Positions 35,649 to 45,147 of a DNA stretch of 64,000 nt are shown one piece after another (the first letter of the stretch is position 1; every line of letters begins with the position of its first letter). The DNA lies in contig CAMWNP010000001.1 of assembly GCA_947175645.1 (NCBI GenBank), forward strand, positions 62,001-126,000, in the 5' to 3' direction. A program made the translations under genes and the position numbers. The stretch is from an uncultured Porphyromonadaceae bacterium. GTDB lineage: Bacteria; Bacteroidota; Bacteroidia; Bacteroidales; Muribaculaceae. The notes under the pieces were generated by a model. That model was not told the origin of the DNA. It worked only from the letters and a program-made list of their open reading frames with translations, and did no database searches.

Positions 35649-37520
35649 TTATTTGAATAAACGTTTTATTAGGTGGGAACAGTTAAGCCTGTGGAGTTGC
35701 TTAATGATCTCCGGTCTGTATGTCTTGTCATACCAGAAGAAAAATCTTCGCTGTGCAAGTTTATCCTCCGGCCGGGTTGCCGTGTAGATCTTTTCTCCCG
35801 TATATGGATGATAACCTGAATAGTAAATCTCCGTTGCAAGTGTCATGGGGGTAGGAGTGAAGTCCTGCACCTGCTCAAGATGCATGTTAAGGTCACGTGT
35901 GGATACTGCGAGGTGAGCCATGTCAAGTTCTGTACACCCCGGATGAGATGAAATGAAGTATGGTATAAGTTGCTGGTTGAGATTGTATTTCTTGTTTACT
36001 CGATCAAATATATCCTTAAATTGATAAAACTGATCGAATGATGGCTTCCGCATGATTTCAAGTACGTGAGGCTCGGTGTGTTCCGGGGCCACTTTAAGGC
36101 GGCCTGACACATGACGGCTGATCAATTCCTCGTTATATATCCGATTAACCTTGTCAGTGTCAGGATTACCGGTCGGGTGCATGGAAAGATCATACCTCAC
36201 ACCGCTTCCGATGAATGATTTTTTTATACCCGGAAGATTGTCTACGCTATGATATAAATCAAGCAGACGGGAATGGTCAGTGTCAAGATTAGGACACGGT
36301 CGGGGATGTAGACATGACGGACGGAGACATGCTGCACATGCTTTTTTGTTTTTCCCGCCCATGCCGTACATGTTGGCCGACGGACCGCCAAGGTCACTGA
36401 TATAACCTTTGAAGTCCGGCATACGGGTAACTTTCTTTACTTCGTTTATTATTGATTCCTTACTACGTGAGGCTATGAATTTCCCCTGATGTGCTGATAT
36501 GGTGCAGAATGCACATCCACCGAAGCAACCACGATGCATGTTCACGGAGAATTTTATCATTTCGTAGGCGGGAATGTGCTTACCCTTATATCTGGGGTGG
36601 GGCATACGGGTATATGGCAGATCAAATGAACCGTCGATCTCACCCGTTGTCATGGCCGGACACATGGGATTGATTTTCACAACTTTATCACCATATTGCT
36701 GCCAAAGCGTTGCTCCACCTTCCATGCGGTTGCTCTGTTCTTCAACATGGCGGAAATTTGAGGATTGAGAACGCTTATCCCTTAAGCACTCTTTCCATGA
36801 ATTCAAAATTATGTTGTCAGCGTCCGGAGCGGGCATGGTTTGAACTGGAAGAAGCATTGCAGTCTGCCACACATCATTAATTTCCTTTATGGATTCTCCT
36901 TTACTGAGACGATCCGCAATTTCGATTATGGGTTTTTCTCCCATTCCGTAAATCAGCATATCAGCAGGAGCATCAAGCAGAATGGAGGGGCGCAGTCTGT
37001 CTTGCCAGTAATCATAATGAGATACACGACGCATTGAGGCTTCAATCCCACCGGCAATTATTGGAGTATCCGGAAACAGTTCGCGCAGTATCTTTGAATA
37101 AACTATTGTGGGATAATCCGGGCGTTTCCCATGTCTTGCATCAGGGGTATAAGCATCATCGCTTCGCTTACGTCGTCCGGCGGTGTAGTGGTTCACCATT
37201 GAGTCCATTGCGCCTGCGGAGACACCGAAGAACAGGCGTGGCGCACCAAATTTTTTGAAATCACGCAGGTCGTCCTGCCAGTTCGGTTGTGGTACAATTG
37301 CAACGCGGTAACCCTCACGCTGCAAAATGCGTCCAATAACCGCTGCCGCGAAAGAAGGGTGATCCACATATGCATCTCCGGAGAAAAGAACCACATCGAC
37401 GTAGTCCCAGCCCAGGAGTTTCATTTCTTTGACCGATGTAGGTAGAAAATCAGTAAGCCGTGGATAATTCGTTTCCTCAGTTTTATGCTTATCCTTATTC
37501 TTTAGGGAGTGATGCTGCAT
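35649..37520 (-). CDS. YgiQ family radical SAM protein
   Basis: This 623-residue member of the YgiQ family (UPF0313) has an N-terminal B12-binding-like region (about 25-190; DYVDVVLFSGDAYVDHPSF). The radical SAM barrel has the [4Fe-4S] motif CFGGCAFC near 330. A cysteine-rich insertion follows (KACAACLRPSCLHPRPC) near 405-425 and may hold another metal. The reaction of this family is not known. Its start overlaps the uvrB end by 26 bases, so it is translated with uvrB. Functional linkage to DNA repair is not established. Confidence 0.92.
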   Translation of the reverse strand: MQHHSLKNKDKHKTEETNYPRLTDFLPTSVKEMKLLGWDYVDVVLFSGDAYVDHPSFAAAVIGRILQREGYRVAIVPQPNWQDDLRDFKKFGAPRLFFGVSAGAMDSMVNHYTAGRRKRSDDAYTPDARHGKRPDYPTIVYSKILRELFPDTPIIAGGIEASMRRVSHYDYWQDRLRPSILLDAPADMLIYGMGEKPIIEIADRLSKGESIKEINDVWQTAMLLPVQTMPAPDADNIILNSWKECLRDKRSQSSNFRHVEEQSNRMEGGATLWQQYGDKVVKINPMCPAMTTGEIDGSFDLPYTRMPHPRYKGKHIPAYEMIKFSVNMHRGCFGGCAFCTISAHQGKFIASRSKESIINEVKKVTRMPDFKGYISDLGGPSANMYGMGGKNKKACAACLRPSCLHPRPCPNLDTDHSRLLDLYHSVDNLPGIKKSFIGSGVRYDLSMHPTGNPDTDKVNRIYNEELISRHVSGRLKVAPEHTEPHVLEIMRKPSFDQFYQFKDIFDRVNKKYNLNQQLIPYFISSHPGCTELDMAHLAVSTRDLNMHLEQVQDFTPTPMTLATEIYYSGYHPYTGEKIYTATRPEDKLAQRRFFFWYDKTYRPEIIKQLHRLNCSHLIKRLFK

Positions 37521-39564
37521 GATCTTCTAATTTCATTATCTGGTCACGGAGACGGGCTGCTTCCATGAACTCCATGTTCTTTGCAGCCTCGAGCATCTCC
37601 TTGCGTAATTGATTTATGGTCGATTCAAGTTCCTTGCGGTTCATGTAAGGAATAATAGGATCTGCCGCAATGTCGGCGTCGGGATAATCGTTGTAAGCGT
37701 ATGCGGCTTTCTTGGCTGCCGGTGATGCCGGAGATTTCCCTTTCTTAGGTGCTGTTCCGCTATCCTCTGTGTCTATTCCTATAATCTTGTTTCGTGCCTT
37801 GATGATAGCCTGAGGCGTGATTCCGTGTTCATCGTTATATTGTAACTGAATCTGACGGCGTCGCAAGGTTTCATCAATGGTAAGTTGCATTGAATCAGTA
37901 ATCTTGTCGGCATACATAATCACCTCTCCATTTAGATTACGTGCAGCACGTCCTACCGTCTGAGTCAAAGATCTGTGACATCTGAGGAAACCCTCTTTGT
38001 CAGCATCGAGGATGGCAACAAGTGATACTTCAGGTAAATCTAATCCTTCACGAAGAAGGTTGACACCTATCAGTACATCGTAAGTGCCAGCACGAAGTCC
38101 GTCAAGAATTTCTATTCGCTCAAGTGGTTTGACATCAGAATGAATATATGCGGTGTTAATATCAAGTTTGGCCATGTATTCGTTAAGTTCTTCTGCCATA
38201 CGTTTTGTGAGGGTGGTGACAAGTACACGCTCATCCCGCTCAATCCGTAGTCTTATTTCTTCAAGAAGATCATCAATCTGATTAAGCGACGGACGCACTG
38301 TGATCTGGGGGTCAAGAAGTCCTGTGGGACGGATAATCTGTTCCACCACAACCCCCTCGGATTGTTCAAGTTCAAAATCTGCCGGTGTGGCACTGACATA
38401 TATCGTCTGGTTGGTCAGATCCTGCCACTCCTCAAATTTCAGTGGACGGTTATCAAGAGCGGCAGGCAAACGGAACCCGTATTCAACAAGGTTTAGTTTG
38501 CGCGAGCGGTCACCACCATACATTGCTCTTATCTGAGGGACAGTCACATGACTCTCATCAATGATGGTAAGATAATCCTTCGGGAAATAGTCCAAGAGAC
38601 AGAAAGGGCGTGTGCCGGGTTCGCGTCCGTCGAAGTAACGGCTGTAATTCTCAATTCCGGAACAGTGACCAACTTCGCGTATCATCTCAATGTCATAGGT
38701 GGTGCGTTCGTAAAGCCGTTTACCTTCAAGCATCCTGTCCTCGCTATAAAAAAAGTCCACCTGACGTCCTAAATCCACTTCCATCTGTCCTAAAGCGTTG
38801 CCAATACGTTCTTTGGTTGTAACAAAAAGATTTGCAGGGTAAATCTTGAAAGAATCATGACTTCCCAGTGATACCTGATCAATTGGGTGGAGTGTTTGGA
38901 TAGATTCAATTTCATCACCCCAGAAAACCACCCGTATCACTATGTCTTCGTATGCAAGCGCAATGTCAACAGTATCACCTTTCACACGGAATGTTCCGCG
39001 TGCCAGTTCAATTTCGGTTCGGCTGTAGAGCGATTCCGCCAGCCTTCTCATCAGATCGTTTCTGCTGATACGCTGACCGACTTTCAGTTCAACTATACTG
39101 CTGTTGAAATCTTCCGGATTGCCTACTCCATACAGACAACTTACCGAGGATACAACTATCACGTCCCTACGCCCTGAAAGAAGGGCGGATATCGTTGAAA
39201 GGCGCAGACGTTCTATCTCATCATTAATCATGAGATCTTTTTCTATATATTTATCAACAGACGGTATATAGGCTTCCGGTTGATAATAGTCGTAGTATGA
39301 AACGAAGTATTGAACGGAGTTCTCAGGGAAAAACTGCTTGAACTCACTGTAAAGTTGAGCAGCAAGTGTCTTGTTGTGGCTAAGTATTAGAGTGGGGCGT
39401 TTAACCTCCTGAATCACATTGGCCATAGTGAAGGTTTTACCGGAGCCGGTAACACCCAAAAGGGTCTGTGCCGGCAGTCCGTCCTCCACTCCTTTGGCAA
39501 GTGCTTCTATAGCCTGAGGCTGGTCACCCGTGGGTTTATATGCTGATGATAACTTAAAATCCAT
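37495..39564 (-). CDS. uvrB: Excinuclease ABC subunit B
   Basis: UvrB is the damage-verifying helicase-like subunit of nucleotide excision repair. Walker A is GVTGSGKTFTMANV near 38-50. YYDYYQPEAYIP belongs to the beta-hairpin that clamps DNA. VGRAARN is a late helicase motif. The C-terminal UVR motif that binds UvrC is near 650-685 (ELESTINQLRKEMLEAA). I chose ATG 39564 (MDFKLSS): an upstream non-ATG start at 39594 would lie above the promoter's -7 box. The YgiQ-like gene overlaps its end. Confidence 0.97.
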   Translation of the reverse strand: MDFKLSSAYKPTGDQPQAIEALAKGVEDGLPAQTLLGVTGSGKTFTMANVIQEVKRPTLILSHNKTLAAQLYSEFKQFFPENSVQYFVSYYDYYQPEAYIPSVDKYIEKDLMINDEIERLRLSTISALLSGRRDVIVVSSVSCLYGVGNPEDFNSSIVELKVGQRISRNDLMRRLAESLYSRTEIELARGTFRVKGDTVDIALAYEDIVIRVVFWGDEIESIQTLHPIDQVSLGSHDSFKIYPANLFVTTKERIGNALGQMEVDLGRQVDFFYSEDRMLEGKRLYERTTYDIEMIREVGHCSGIENYSRYFDGREPGTRPFCLLDYFPKDYLTIIDESHVTVPQIRAMYGGDRSRKLNLVEYGFRLPAALDNRPLKFEEWQDLTNQTIYVSATPADFELEQSEGVVVEQIIRPTGLLDPQITVRPSLNQIDDLLEEIRLRIERDERVLVTTLTKRMAEELNEYMAKLDINTAYIHSDVKPLERIEILDGLRAGTYDVLIGVNLLREGLDLPEVSLVAILDADKEGFLRCHRSLTQTVGRAARNLNGEVIMYADKITDSMQLTIDETLRRRQIQLQYNDEHGITPQAIIKARNKIIGIDTEDSGTAPKKGKSPASPAAKKAAYAYNDYPDADIAADPIIPYMNRKELESTINQLRKEMLEAAKNMEFMEAARLRDQIMKLEDHAASLPKE

Positions 39565-39583
39565 TTCAGATAAATTTAACTTG

Positions 39584-39614
39584 CAAATATACAAAATTTA
39601 TTACACCTATGCAA
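39584..39614 (-). promoter_or_regulatory. Promoter of uvrB
   Basis: On the minus strand TTG (39612-39614), a 20-base spacer and TATATTTG (39584-39591) form a consensus Bacteroidota promoter 19 bases before the uvrB ATG. The box excludes the 39594 start. Confidence 0.75.
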
Positions 39615-39742
39615 TATAGCAACCACCTCAATATTTGTGTAATGATATGTTACAGGATTCCTCTTTGTTACCTGTTAACAAATTTTGAAAGAACGGAAAC
39701 AAATTTCACATTTCAGATGTTTAATAAAGAAATTAACACATT

Positions 39743-41035
39743 ATGCAAATGAAAATTAAGTTTTTTTTCTCATCTGTTTTAGCGATAGGTGGAGTCATGA
39801 CTGCCGCAGCACAGCATCAAAATGATTATGATCCCGCAGACGGTTTGCCCGAGCGTGTACTCGTTTTAACCGGTGACAGTGCTAAAATGGGTGATGAGAT
39901 GATGGCTATTCTTTATGATACTAAGGATCTGCACTTTCAGGACCCGGGTGCACCACGTTTTCTGTTTCTTGACAGAGAGGGGAACACGGCACTCGGCATC
40001 GGTGGATACGTAGAGGGACTGGTATCCTATGATTTCTGCGGGTCTATAAATAATGATGGATTCGCCACGGTTGATATTCCTGTCCCATATAATCCTGCTC
40101 AGCGGAACCGTTTTGCTGCTTCCGCCAACCATTCTACAATATTTCTTCAGTTGGTACGCCGGACACGACTCGGACTTCTGTCAGCGTACGTGCAGGCAAA
40201 CTTTACAGGTAATGGCAACTCTTATGGAATGGCAGTAAAACAGGCTTATGTAAAATTAGGCTATGTAACAGCCGGACTTGCACGTTCATCTTTTCAGGAT
40301 GGTGCGAGCGGACTGCCGACCGTGGATTATGCCGGTCCGAGCGGCTCAAACTCCAAGAAAAATGTTCTTCTACAGTATGCGCCTAAACTCTCGCGTCATA
40401 TATCATTAGGAGTATCAGTTGAGAATCCATCAGTAACATATACTACTGAGAATGGCATGAATGAGTCGATAAGTCAGCGTGTGCCGGATATTCCCGCTTA
40501 TGTTCAGTATGCTTGGGGAAAAGGAAGCAGCCACATAAGGCTCAGCGGTATTCTGAGGAACCTTTCGTACAGAAATCTGATTAAGGGCAAGAATCAACTT
40601 GTTACCGGATACGGAGTGCAGTTGAGTGGAGTCACCAATATCACCAATTATTTCACCCTGTATTATCAGGGAGCGTATGGTAAAGGTATAGCGGCATATA
40701 ACAATGATCTTGGTGGGGAAGGATATGATCTTATTTACGGTGACAACGGTAAAATGACCGCTCCCGAAATTTTTAATGTGACTGGTGGACTTCAGGTTAA
40801 TATCATTAAGAATCTGTTTGTCACGGGAGGCTATAGCCTTAACCGTGTGTACGGACAGGAAAGTCTCGGTGGTGATGCCTACAGACGTTCGAACTATACA
40901 GTAGCAAATGCATTTTATACTTTTGCGGAAGATTTTCAAATTGGGGTTGAGTACCTTCATGGAATCAGACGTAACCTTGACGGTCAATCAAATTCTGCTA
41001 ACAGGATTTGTGCGATGATGAAATTTTCGTTCTGA
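39743..41035 (+). CDS. Outer-membrane porin, DcaP-like
   Basis: This 430-residue protein has a signal peptide (MQMKIKFFFSSVLAIGGVMT, then AAA). Residues about 65-430 are a run of amphipathic strands ending in the outer-membrane C-terminal phenylalanine (MMKFSF). The segment FLFLDREGNTALGIGGYVEG followed by FRRTRLG-like strands resembles DcaP-type trimeric porins. It should sit in the outer membrane and pass small solutes; selectivity cannot be read. Start 39743 (MQM) or 39749 (MKI) are both possible. It is divergent from uvrB, and the shared 178-base gap holds the uvrB promoter but no strong plus-strand promoter. Confidence 0.82.
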   Translation: MQMKIKFFFSSVLAIGGVMTAAAQHQNDYDPADGLPERVLVLTGDSAKMGDEMMAILYDTKDLHFQDPGAPRFLFLDREGNTALGIGGYVEGLVSYDFCGSINNDGFATVDIPVPYNPAQRNRFAASANHSTIFLQLVRRTRLGLLSAYVQANFTGNGNSYGMAVKQAYVKLGYVTAGLARSSFQDGASGLPTVDYAGPSGSNSKKNVLLQYAPKLSRHISLGVSVENPSVTYTTENGMNESISQRVPDIPAYVQYAWGKGSSHIRLSGILRNLSYRNLIKGKNQLVTGYGVQLSGVTNITNYFTLYYQGAYGKGIAAYNNDLGGEGYDLIYGDNGKMTAPEIFNVTGGLQVNIIKNLFVTGGYSLNRVYGQESLGGDAYRRSNYTVANAFYTFAEDFQIGVEYLHGIRRNLDGQSNSANRICAMMKFSF

Positions 41036-41080
41036 AATCATTCGGATCTTTTGGTTGGGAAACAAAGAAATCTAATTCTG

Positions 41081-41126
41081 AGCCACAAAGTTTGAATAGT
41101 TGATTTTATTCATTAACTTTGTGGCT
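41081..41126. repeat. Perfect 12-base inverted repeat enclosing the META-gene promoter
   Basis: AGCCACAAAGTT (41081-41092) and AACTTTGTGGCT (41115-41126) are perfect inverted copies separated by 22 bases. The right arm contains most of the -7 box, and the left arm ends at the -33 box of the downstream gene. It may act as the terminator of the porin gene, an operator, or both. Confidence 0.7.
41091..41121 (+). promoter_or_regulatory. Promoter of the META lipoprotein gene
   Basis: TTTG (41091-41094), a 19-base spacer and TAACTTTG (41114-41121) form a full-consensus Bacteroidota promoter, 28 bases before the ATG at 41150. Confidence 0.8.
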
Positions 41127-41149
41127 TGATAATTTTAACCGAAAGAATC

Positions 41150-42172
41150 ATGAAACTCAGATATGTTACCATCTTTACTTTAACATCAATGTTATTATTC
41201 ACCGGATGCTCTATTATTGAAGATGTGTCCAAAAAGGTGGGTTATACTCCGAAGAAGAAAGTGACCGCGGTAGCGACCCCTACGGCTGATGAAAGCCCTG
41301 TCAAACCCGAGAACAAAGAGGTTTCAAATCCGGTTAAGACTACTCTGAAACAGACTGAAGAAACATCTGTCAAAAAGCAGAACGAATATAGGCCGGACAA
41401 TAAGCCACGTGTTGTTAAGGATGAAAAAAAACATAACAAGGCGGTAAAGGTATCTCAGAAAGATTATGACAAGTTGAATGGCGAGTGGTCAATTATGTCG
41501 GTGTTTGGTGAAAAAATCATTGCTGATGAACATCCTGCATTGTACTTTGAAAGTTCAAAACACAGGTTTTACGGGAACAACGGTTGTAATACGATAAACG
41601 GTACATTTGACATTACATCAGAAAATCACCTTAAACTGACAGACATCGCCACCACCATGATGTTATGCCCTGATGCACAATTCGAATATAAAATCAATCA
41701 GGCTTTGAATCAGATATATGAGTATGAACTGGTAGTCAAGGGACAGGATTCATTCCTGAACTTTAAGTCTTATAAAGGTGGCGTAGTAATGACTTTACAC
41801 CGTTCGGACAATACTTTTATCGACGGGGCATGGCAGGTAATGGCTGTTAACGGCGACCGTATGGCTGTCAATGATGATATGCGTCTGATCCTTGATGTCA
41901 CTGAAGGTAAGGTTCACGGTAACGTAGGATGTAACATAGTTAACGGTAACGTGCTTGTGGATTCAGAGCAGACAAGTTCAATTCAGTTTACATCACTGAT
42001 GACAAGCCGTATGACCTGTCCTGATCAAGCACTGGAAACGGCATTGTTACTTGCTCTGGAAAACGTGACTTCCTGGCGTAAGGATGGGAATACACATGTT
42101 ATTCTGACTGATGCGTCAGGCAAGGAACTGGTCAAACTAAGGAAAATCAGCCGTTCAGAACTCGGTCTGTAG
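41150..42172 (+). CDS. Lipoprotein with two META domains
   Basis: This 340-residue protein has a lipoprotein signal (MKLRYVTIFTLTSMLLFTGC; lipobox LFTGC). A Lys/Thr-rich linker spans about 25-105. Two META domains follow at about 108-220 and 225-335. Each has the typical W-x-V or WSIMSVFGE start and an asparagine-rich core (GNNGCNTINGTF and GNVGCNIVNGNV). META domains occur in heat-inducible HslJ-type envelope proteins; their biochemical role is unsettled. The start is ATG 41150, since the frame opens upstream at 41126 but inside the inverted repeat and promoter. It is convergent with the flippase gene, 24 bases away. Confidence 0.88.
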   Translation: MKLRYVTIFTLTSMLLFTGCSIIEDVSKKVGYTPKKKVTAVATPTADESPVKPENKEVSNPVKTTLKQTEETSVKKQNEYRPDNKPRVVKDEKKHNKAVKVSQKDYDKLNGEWSIMSVFGEKIIADEHPALYFESSKHRFYGNNGCNTINGTFDITSENHLKLTDIATTMMLCPDAQFEYKINQALNQIYEYELVVKGQDSFLNFKSYKGGVVMTLHRSDNTFIDGAWQVMAVNGDRMAVNDDMRLILDVTEGKVHGNVGCNIVNGNVLVDSEQTSSIQFTSLMTSRMTCPDQALETALLLALENVTSWRKDGNTHVILTDASGKELVKLRKISRSELGL

Positions 42173-42196
42173 AATTCTATCAACTAAAACATCTGG

Positions 42197-43627
42197 TTAT
42201 TTTCTTATGTACTTCACTACCTTTCTGGTGTAAGGTAGTGAAACTATGACTGCAAACACTACTCCTGCTATCCAGTGAACGCTGTAAACAATGATAAGGG
42301 ATATAACTGCAAGCAGGGTGCCGATAATCAGATATATGAACGACGATTTTGAAAGGGTGAAGTGGAACAGACGGAAATATACAAGTGCTGTTGATACGAA
42401 GTACAGCATGTACCAGACTGTATATGCATAACCCATGCCCGGCAGTCCGTAGGTTTTGTACGTGAAAATATTTATGACCAGGAATAATGCTGAACTCAGC
42501 AGTTCCGTGATTACGTAAACTTTGCCGTCTCCTTTAGCAAGTATGACAAAGGCGAAACACCAGGATACGGCACGATAGAGTGTCCCTACCGCAGCCACGG
42601 TAATAAATGGTATTATGGCATTGAACTCATCGGAATAGAGTATGGAAACAATGAATCGGGCGAGCGGTATGAAGAACAGGATGAGTGGAGTAATCACCAG
42701 CAATGCCATATTTATCTCATGACTTACATGAATGTGCACATCTTTAGGTGAATGGATGATTTTTGACAGTCTTGGATAATATTCAACGGATATAGCGGTG
42801 AACACCATGCCTACATATCGGTTGACTATGGTGAATCCGGCGGTGTACAGACCTACCATAATGGTTGATGCTGTAACGTTTAGCCACGACTTGAAGATGA
42901 AGTCTGCCAACAAAGTTGCAAAACTTGAAATTGTAAGGAAAAAGCCAAGCCTTATAAAGGTCTTACCTTTTGAGAATATATCATTTTTTGTCGGAATCCG
43001 GCTTGGACGAGGTAGTTTGACTCTGAATATATAGGTTGTTATAAGGTTCGTTGTGACATAAACAATCAATGAGGGGATGACACTGTTGATGCCCCATAAA
43101 TAATATAAAGGTGCACAGATGGTAATACTTATCACCGCACCCCAGAGTTGTGTCTTTACAAGGTTTGTGAGGTTTTCAGTACCCTGCATGATTATCAGGT
43201 ATCCGGCCTGGATTGCCTGCATGAAAATTACAACTGACAGGGCTGCAAAGGCATAGGTATAATCAGAGTTTCCGAAACAGTAACGGCTCAGAAATGGAGA
43301 AGTGACGAGAAGCAAAAATGCTCCTGCAATTCCAAGAATCCAACTCCAGCGGGTAACAATGTAAGCCATGCTTGCTATATTACCCTCATTGTGATTGCGT
43401 GCTACATCACGTACGGCACTTTGCTGAATGTTAAGTTGGGTAACTTCACGATACATGTCAATAGCATTATTGAAGATGCTGAACAGACCCACACCTTCTG
43501 ATCCGATGAAAATGGCTATGAGTTTTACCCTAATAAGTGAACAGAGAATAAGAACCCCCTGCATTCCGCCAAAGATACCGAGTGCTTTCAGTATCTTTCG
43601 TGGTAGATTTTCAGTTGATCCTTTCAT
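42197..43627 (-). CDS. Polysaccharide/lipopolysaccharide flippase (Wzx-like, MOP superfamily)
   Basis: This integral membrane protein of about 476 residues has 12-14 hydrophobic segments across its whole length. It starts MKGSTENLPRKILKALGIFG and continues GSEGVGLFSIFNNAID, typical of PST/Wzx transporters that move lipid-linked oligosaccharides across the inner membrane. I chose ATG 43627 over a TTG at 43636. It lies 43 bases after the EnvC-like stop and is the last gene of the dut operon on the minus strand. No O-antigen cluster surrounds it, so the substrate (enterobacterial common antigen-like, LPS or other) is open. Confidence 0.85.
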   Translation of the reverse strand: MKGSTENLPRKILKALGIFGGMQGVLILCSLIRVKLIAIFIGSEGVGLFSIFNNAIDMYREVTQLNIQQSAVRDVARNHNEGNIASMAYIVTRWSWILGIAGAFLLLVTSPFLSRYCFGNSDYTYAFAALSVVIFMQAIQAGYLIIMQGTENLTNLVKTQLWGAVISITICAPLYYLWGINSVIPSLIVYVTTNLITTYIFRVKLPRPSRIPTKNDIFSKGKTFIRLGFFLTISSFATLLADFIFKSWLNVTASTIMVGLYTAGFTIVNRYVGMVFTAISVEYYPRLSKIIHSPKDVHIHVSHEINMALLVITPLILFFIPLARFIVSILYSDEFNAIIPFITVAAVGTLYRAVSWCFAFVILAKGDGKVYVITELLSSALFLVINIFTYKTYGLPGMGYAYTVWYMLYFVSTALVYFRLFHFTLSKSSFIYLIIGTLLAVISLIIVYSVHWIAGVVFAVIVSLPYTRKVVKYIRK

Positions 43628-43670
43628 CTCTTGCAAAATTTGATTGGTTTATAAAAATGTTGGACCGGGA

Positions 43671-45134
43671 CTATTTAAGCCATTGTTCCGGGTCTTCTTT
43701 CGATCTCTCGTTTCTGACCTCAAAATGAAGAATACTTCGTGCTCCGTCATCTTCATCAGTAAAAACTTTTCCAATTTCTTGTCCCTGCTTTACCTTATCA
43801 CCTTTCTTTACTGTTATGCTGCCGAGATTGGCATATATAGTAAGATAGTTGCCATGTCGGACCATAATGATTGTGTTGTAACCTGGCAGACGGAATATGT
43901 CAGACACATACCCATCGAATACGGATTTGACAGTGGCGCCTGATGATGTTTCAATGTCAATACCAGGATTGTCAGTGACAACATGTTTGAGTTCCGGATG
44001 TTGCTGACGTCCGAAATGGTTTACGATTTTCCCTTTGACAGGGTAGGGGAGTTTCCCTTTTGACTTGGAGAACTCTGTTACGGAACATTCGTTCTTAACT
44101 GTTACCATCGGTTCTTCCTTTACCGGGGCTGTTTCGGGTTTGACTGCCTGGACAGGGGTATTCACAACAGGTTTTTCATCCTTGCGCTGTTGCTTGTTGT
44201 CAGAATCAGGATTAGCCTTTTTCTTATTGGTTGAAGGCTTATTTTTTTTCTTTGAGTCTTTATCCTTTTCTTTCTGCTCCTGTTGCTGTTTTAGAAGGCG
44301 TTCCCGCTCGGCCTCTTCCCTTTTTTTCTTCTCAGCAAGTTGACGTTCTTCCTCCGCTTTCCTGATTTTCTCTTGCTCAATCTGAATCAGTCGATTTAAT
44401 TCTTTGTCAAGATCATCGGCTTCTTTTTGTTTCTGGGCGAGGATATTTTTTAATTGCGACCCTTCACGACGTAATTGTTCAACAAGTATGTCGCTAAGTT
44501 CTTTTTTGTCGGATAGAACAGTCATCTGTGCATTTAGAGAGTCGAGCAGACTCATTCTATCCGCCTTTTTATCTTCCAATACCTTTCTACGCCCGTCAAG
44601 AACAGATTTCATTTCTGTCATTTCTTCTGATTTTTTTTTGCGCCATAAAGAGAATTGTTTCAGAGAACGGGACCGGTAATATGCTTCCGCCAAACTTTTG
44701 GCTGAGAAAATGAATGCGAAATCCGAATTCTCAACAGAATTTCTTGTCTGCATTTTACGTATGGCTTTGCCATATTTCTCACTCATGGTGTTAAGACGGT
44801 CGTCAAGAAGTGTTACGGAATCCGTCAGATGTTCTATCTGTTTGTCCAAAACCGCAATACTGCTGTTGATGATCCTGAGGTTCTTCTTGCACTCATCAAT
44901 TTCTGCAGTTACCAGATTTAATTCATTGAGTTGACGTGTTACTTCACGTGCGTTCGATTGAATTTTCTTATTAGTTTCCTTTATTTCTTTTTTATTCTGT
45001 TGCTGACGTCTGCTTAACGACTCTTTACTTTCTTCTTTTCTGACTTTTTTTCTTGCGGCATAGGCCATGCTGTCACCATCGGAAATGGCAATCAAAGAAA
45101 TGAAAAGAATGAGTAATGTGGTAAGACGGTTCAT
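43671..45134 (-). CDS. EnvC-like murein hydrolase activator (degenerate LytM domain)
   Basis: This 487-residue protein has a signal peptide (MNRLTTLLILFISLIAISDG). Two long coiled-coil stretches (about 30-265) are rich in Lys and Glu, followed by a Lys/Pro linker. A C-terminal M23/LytM domain covers about 375-487. In active M23 enzymes the zinc ligands are HxxxD and HxH. Here the first motif reads NPGID, with asparagine for histidine. The YAHL-like segment is YANLG, and only HFEVR keeps its histidine. It is thus probably an amidase activator like EnvC, not a hydrolase, acting at division sites. It follows the DUF4292 gene by 13 bases. Confidence 0.88.
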   Translation of the reverse strand: MNRLTTLLILFISLIAISDGDSMAYAARKKVRKEESKESLSRRQQQNKKEIKETNKKIQSNAREVTRQLNELNLVTAEIDECKKNLRIINSSIAVLDKQIEHLTDSVTLLDDRLNTMSEKYGKAIRKMQTRNSVENSDFAFIFSAKSLAEAYYRSRSLKQFSLWRKKKSEEMTEMKSVLDGRRKVLEDKKADRMSLLDSLNAQMTVLSDKKELSDILVEQLRREGSQLKNILAQKQKEADDLDKELNRLIQIEQEKIRKAEEERQLAEKKKREEAERERLLKQQQEQKEKDKDSKKKNKPSTNKKKANPDSDNKQQRKDEKPVVNTPVQAVKPETAPVKEEPMVTVKNECSVTEFSKSKGKLPYPVKGKIVNHFGRQQHPELKHVVTDNPGIDIETSSGATVKSVFDGYVSDIFRLPGYNTIIMVRHGNYLTIYANLGSITVKKGDKVKQGQEIGKVFTDEDDGARSILHFEVRNERSKEDPEQWLK

Positions 45135-45147
45135 ATTTACTGAATTC

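Noticed and set aside
41081..41126. Reading the inverted repeat as a phase-variable invertible promoter
   Set aside because: The interior is only 22 bases, far shorter than known invertible promoters, and no invertase gene is nearby. I keep it as terminator or operator.
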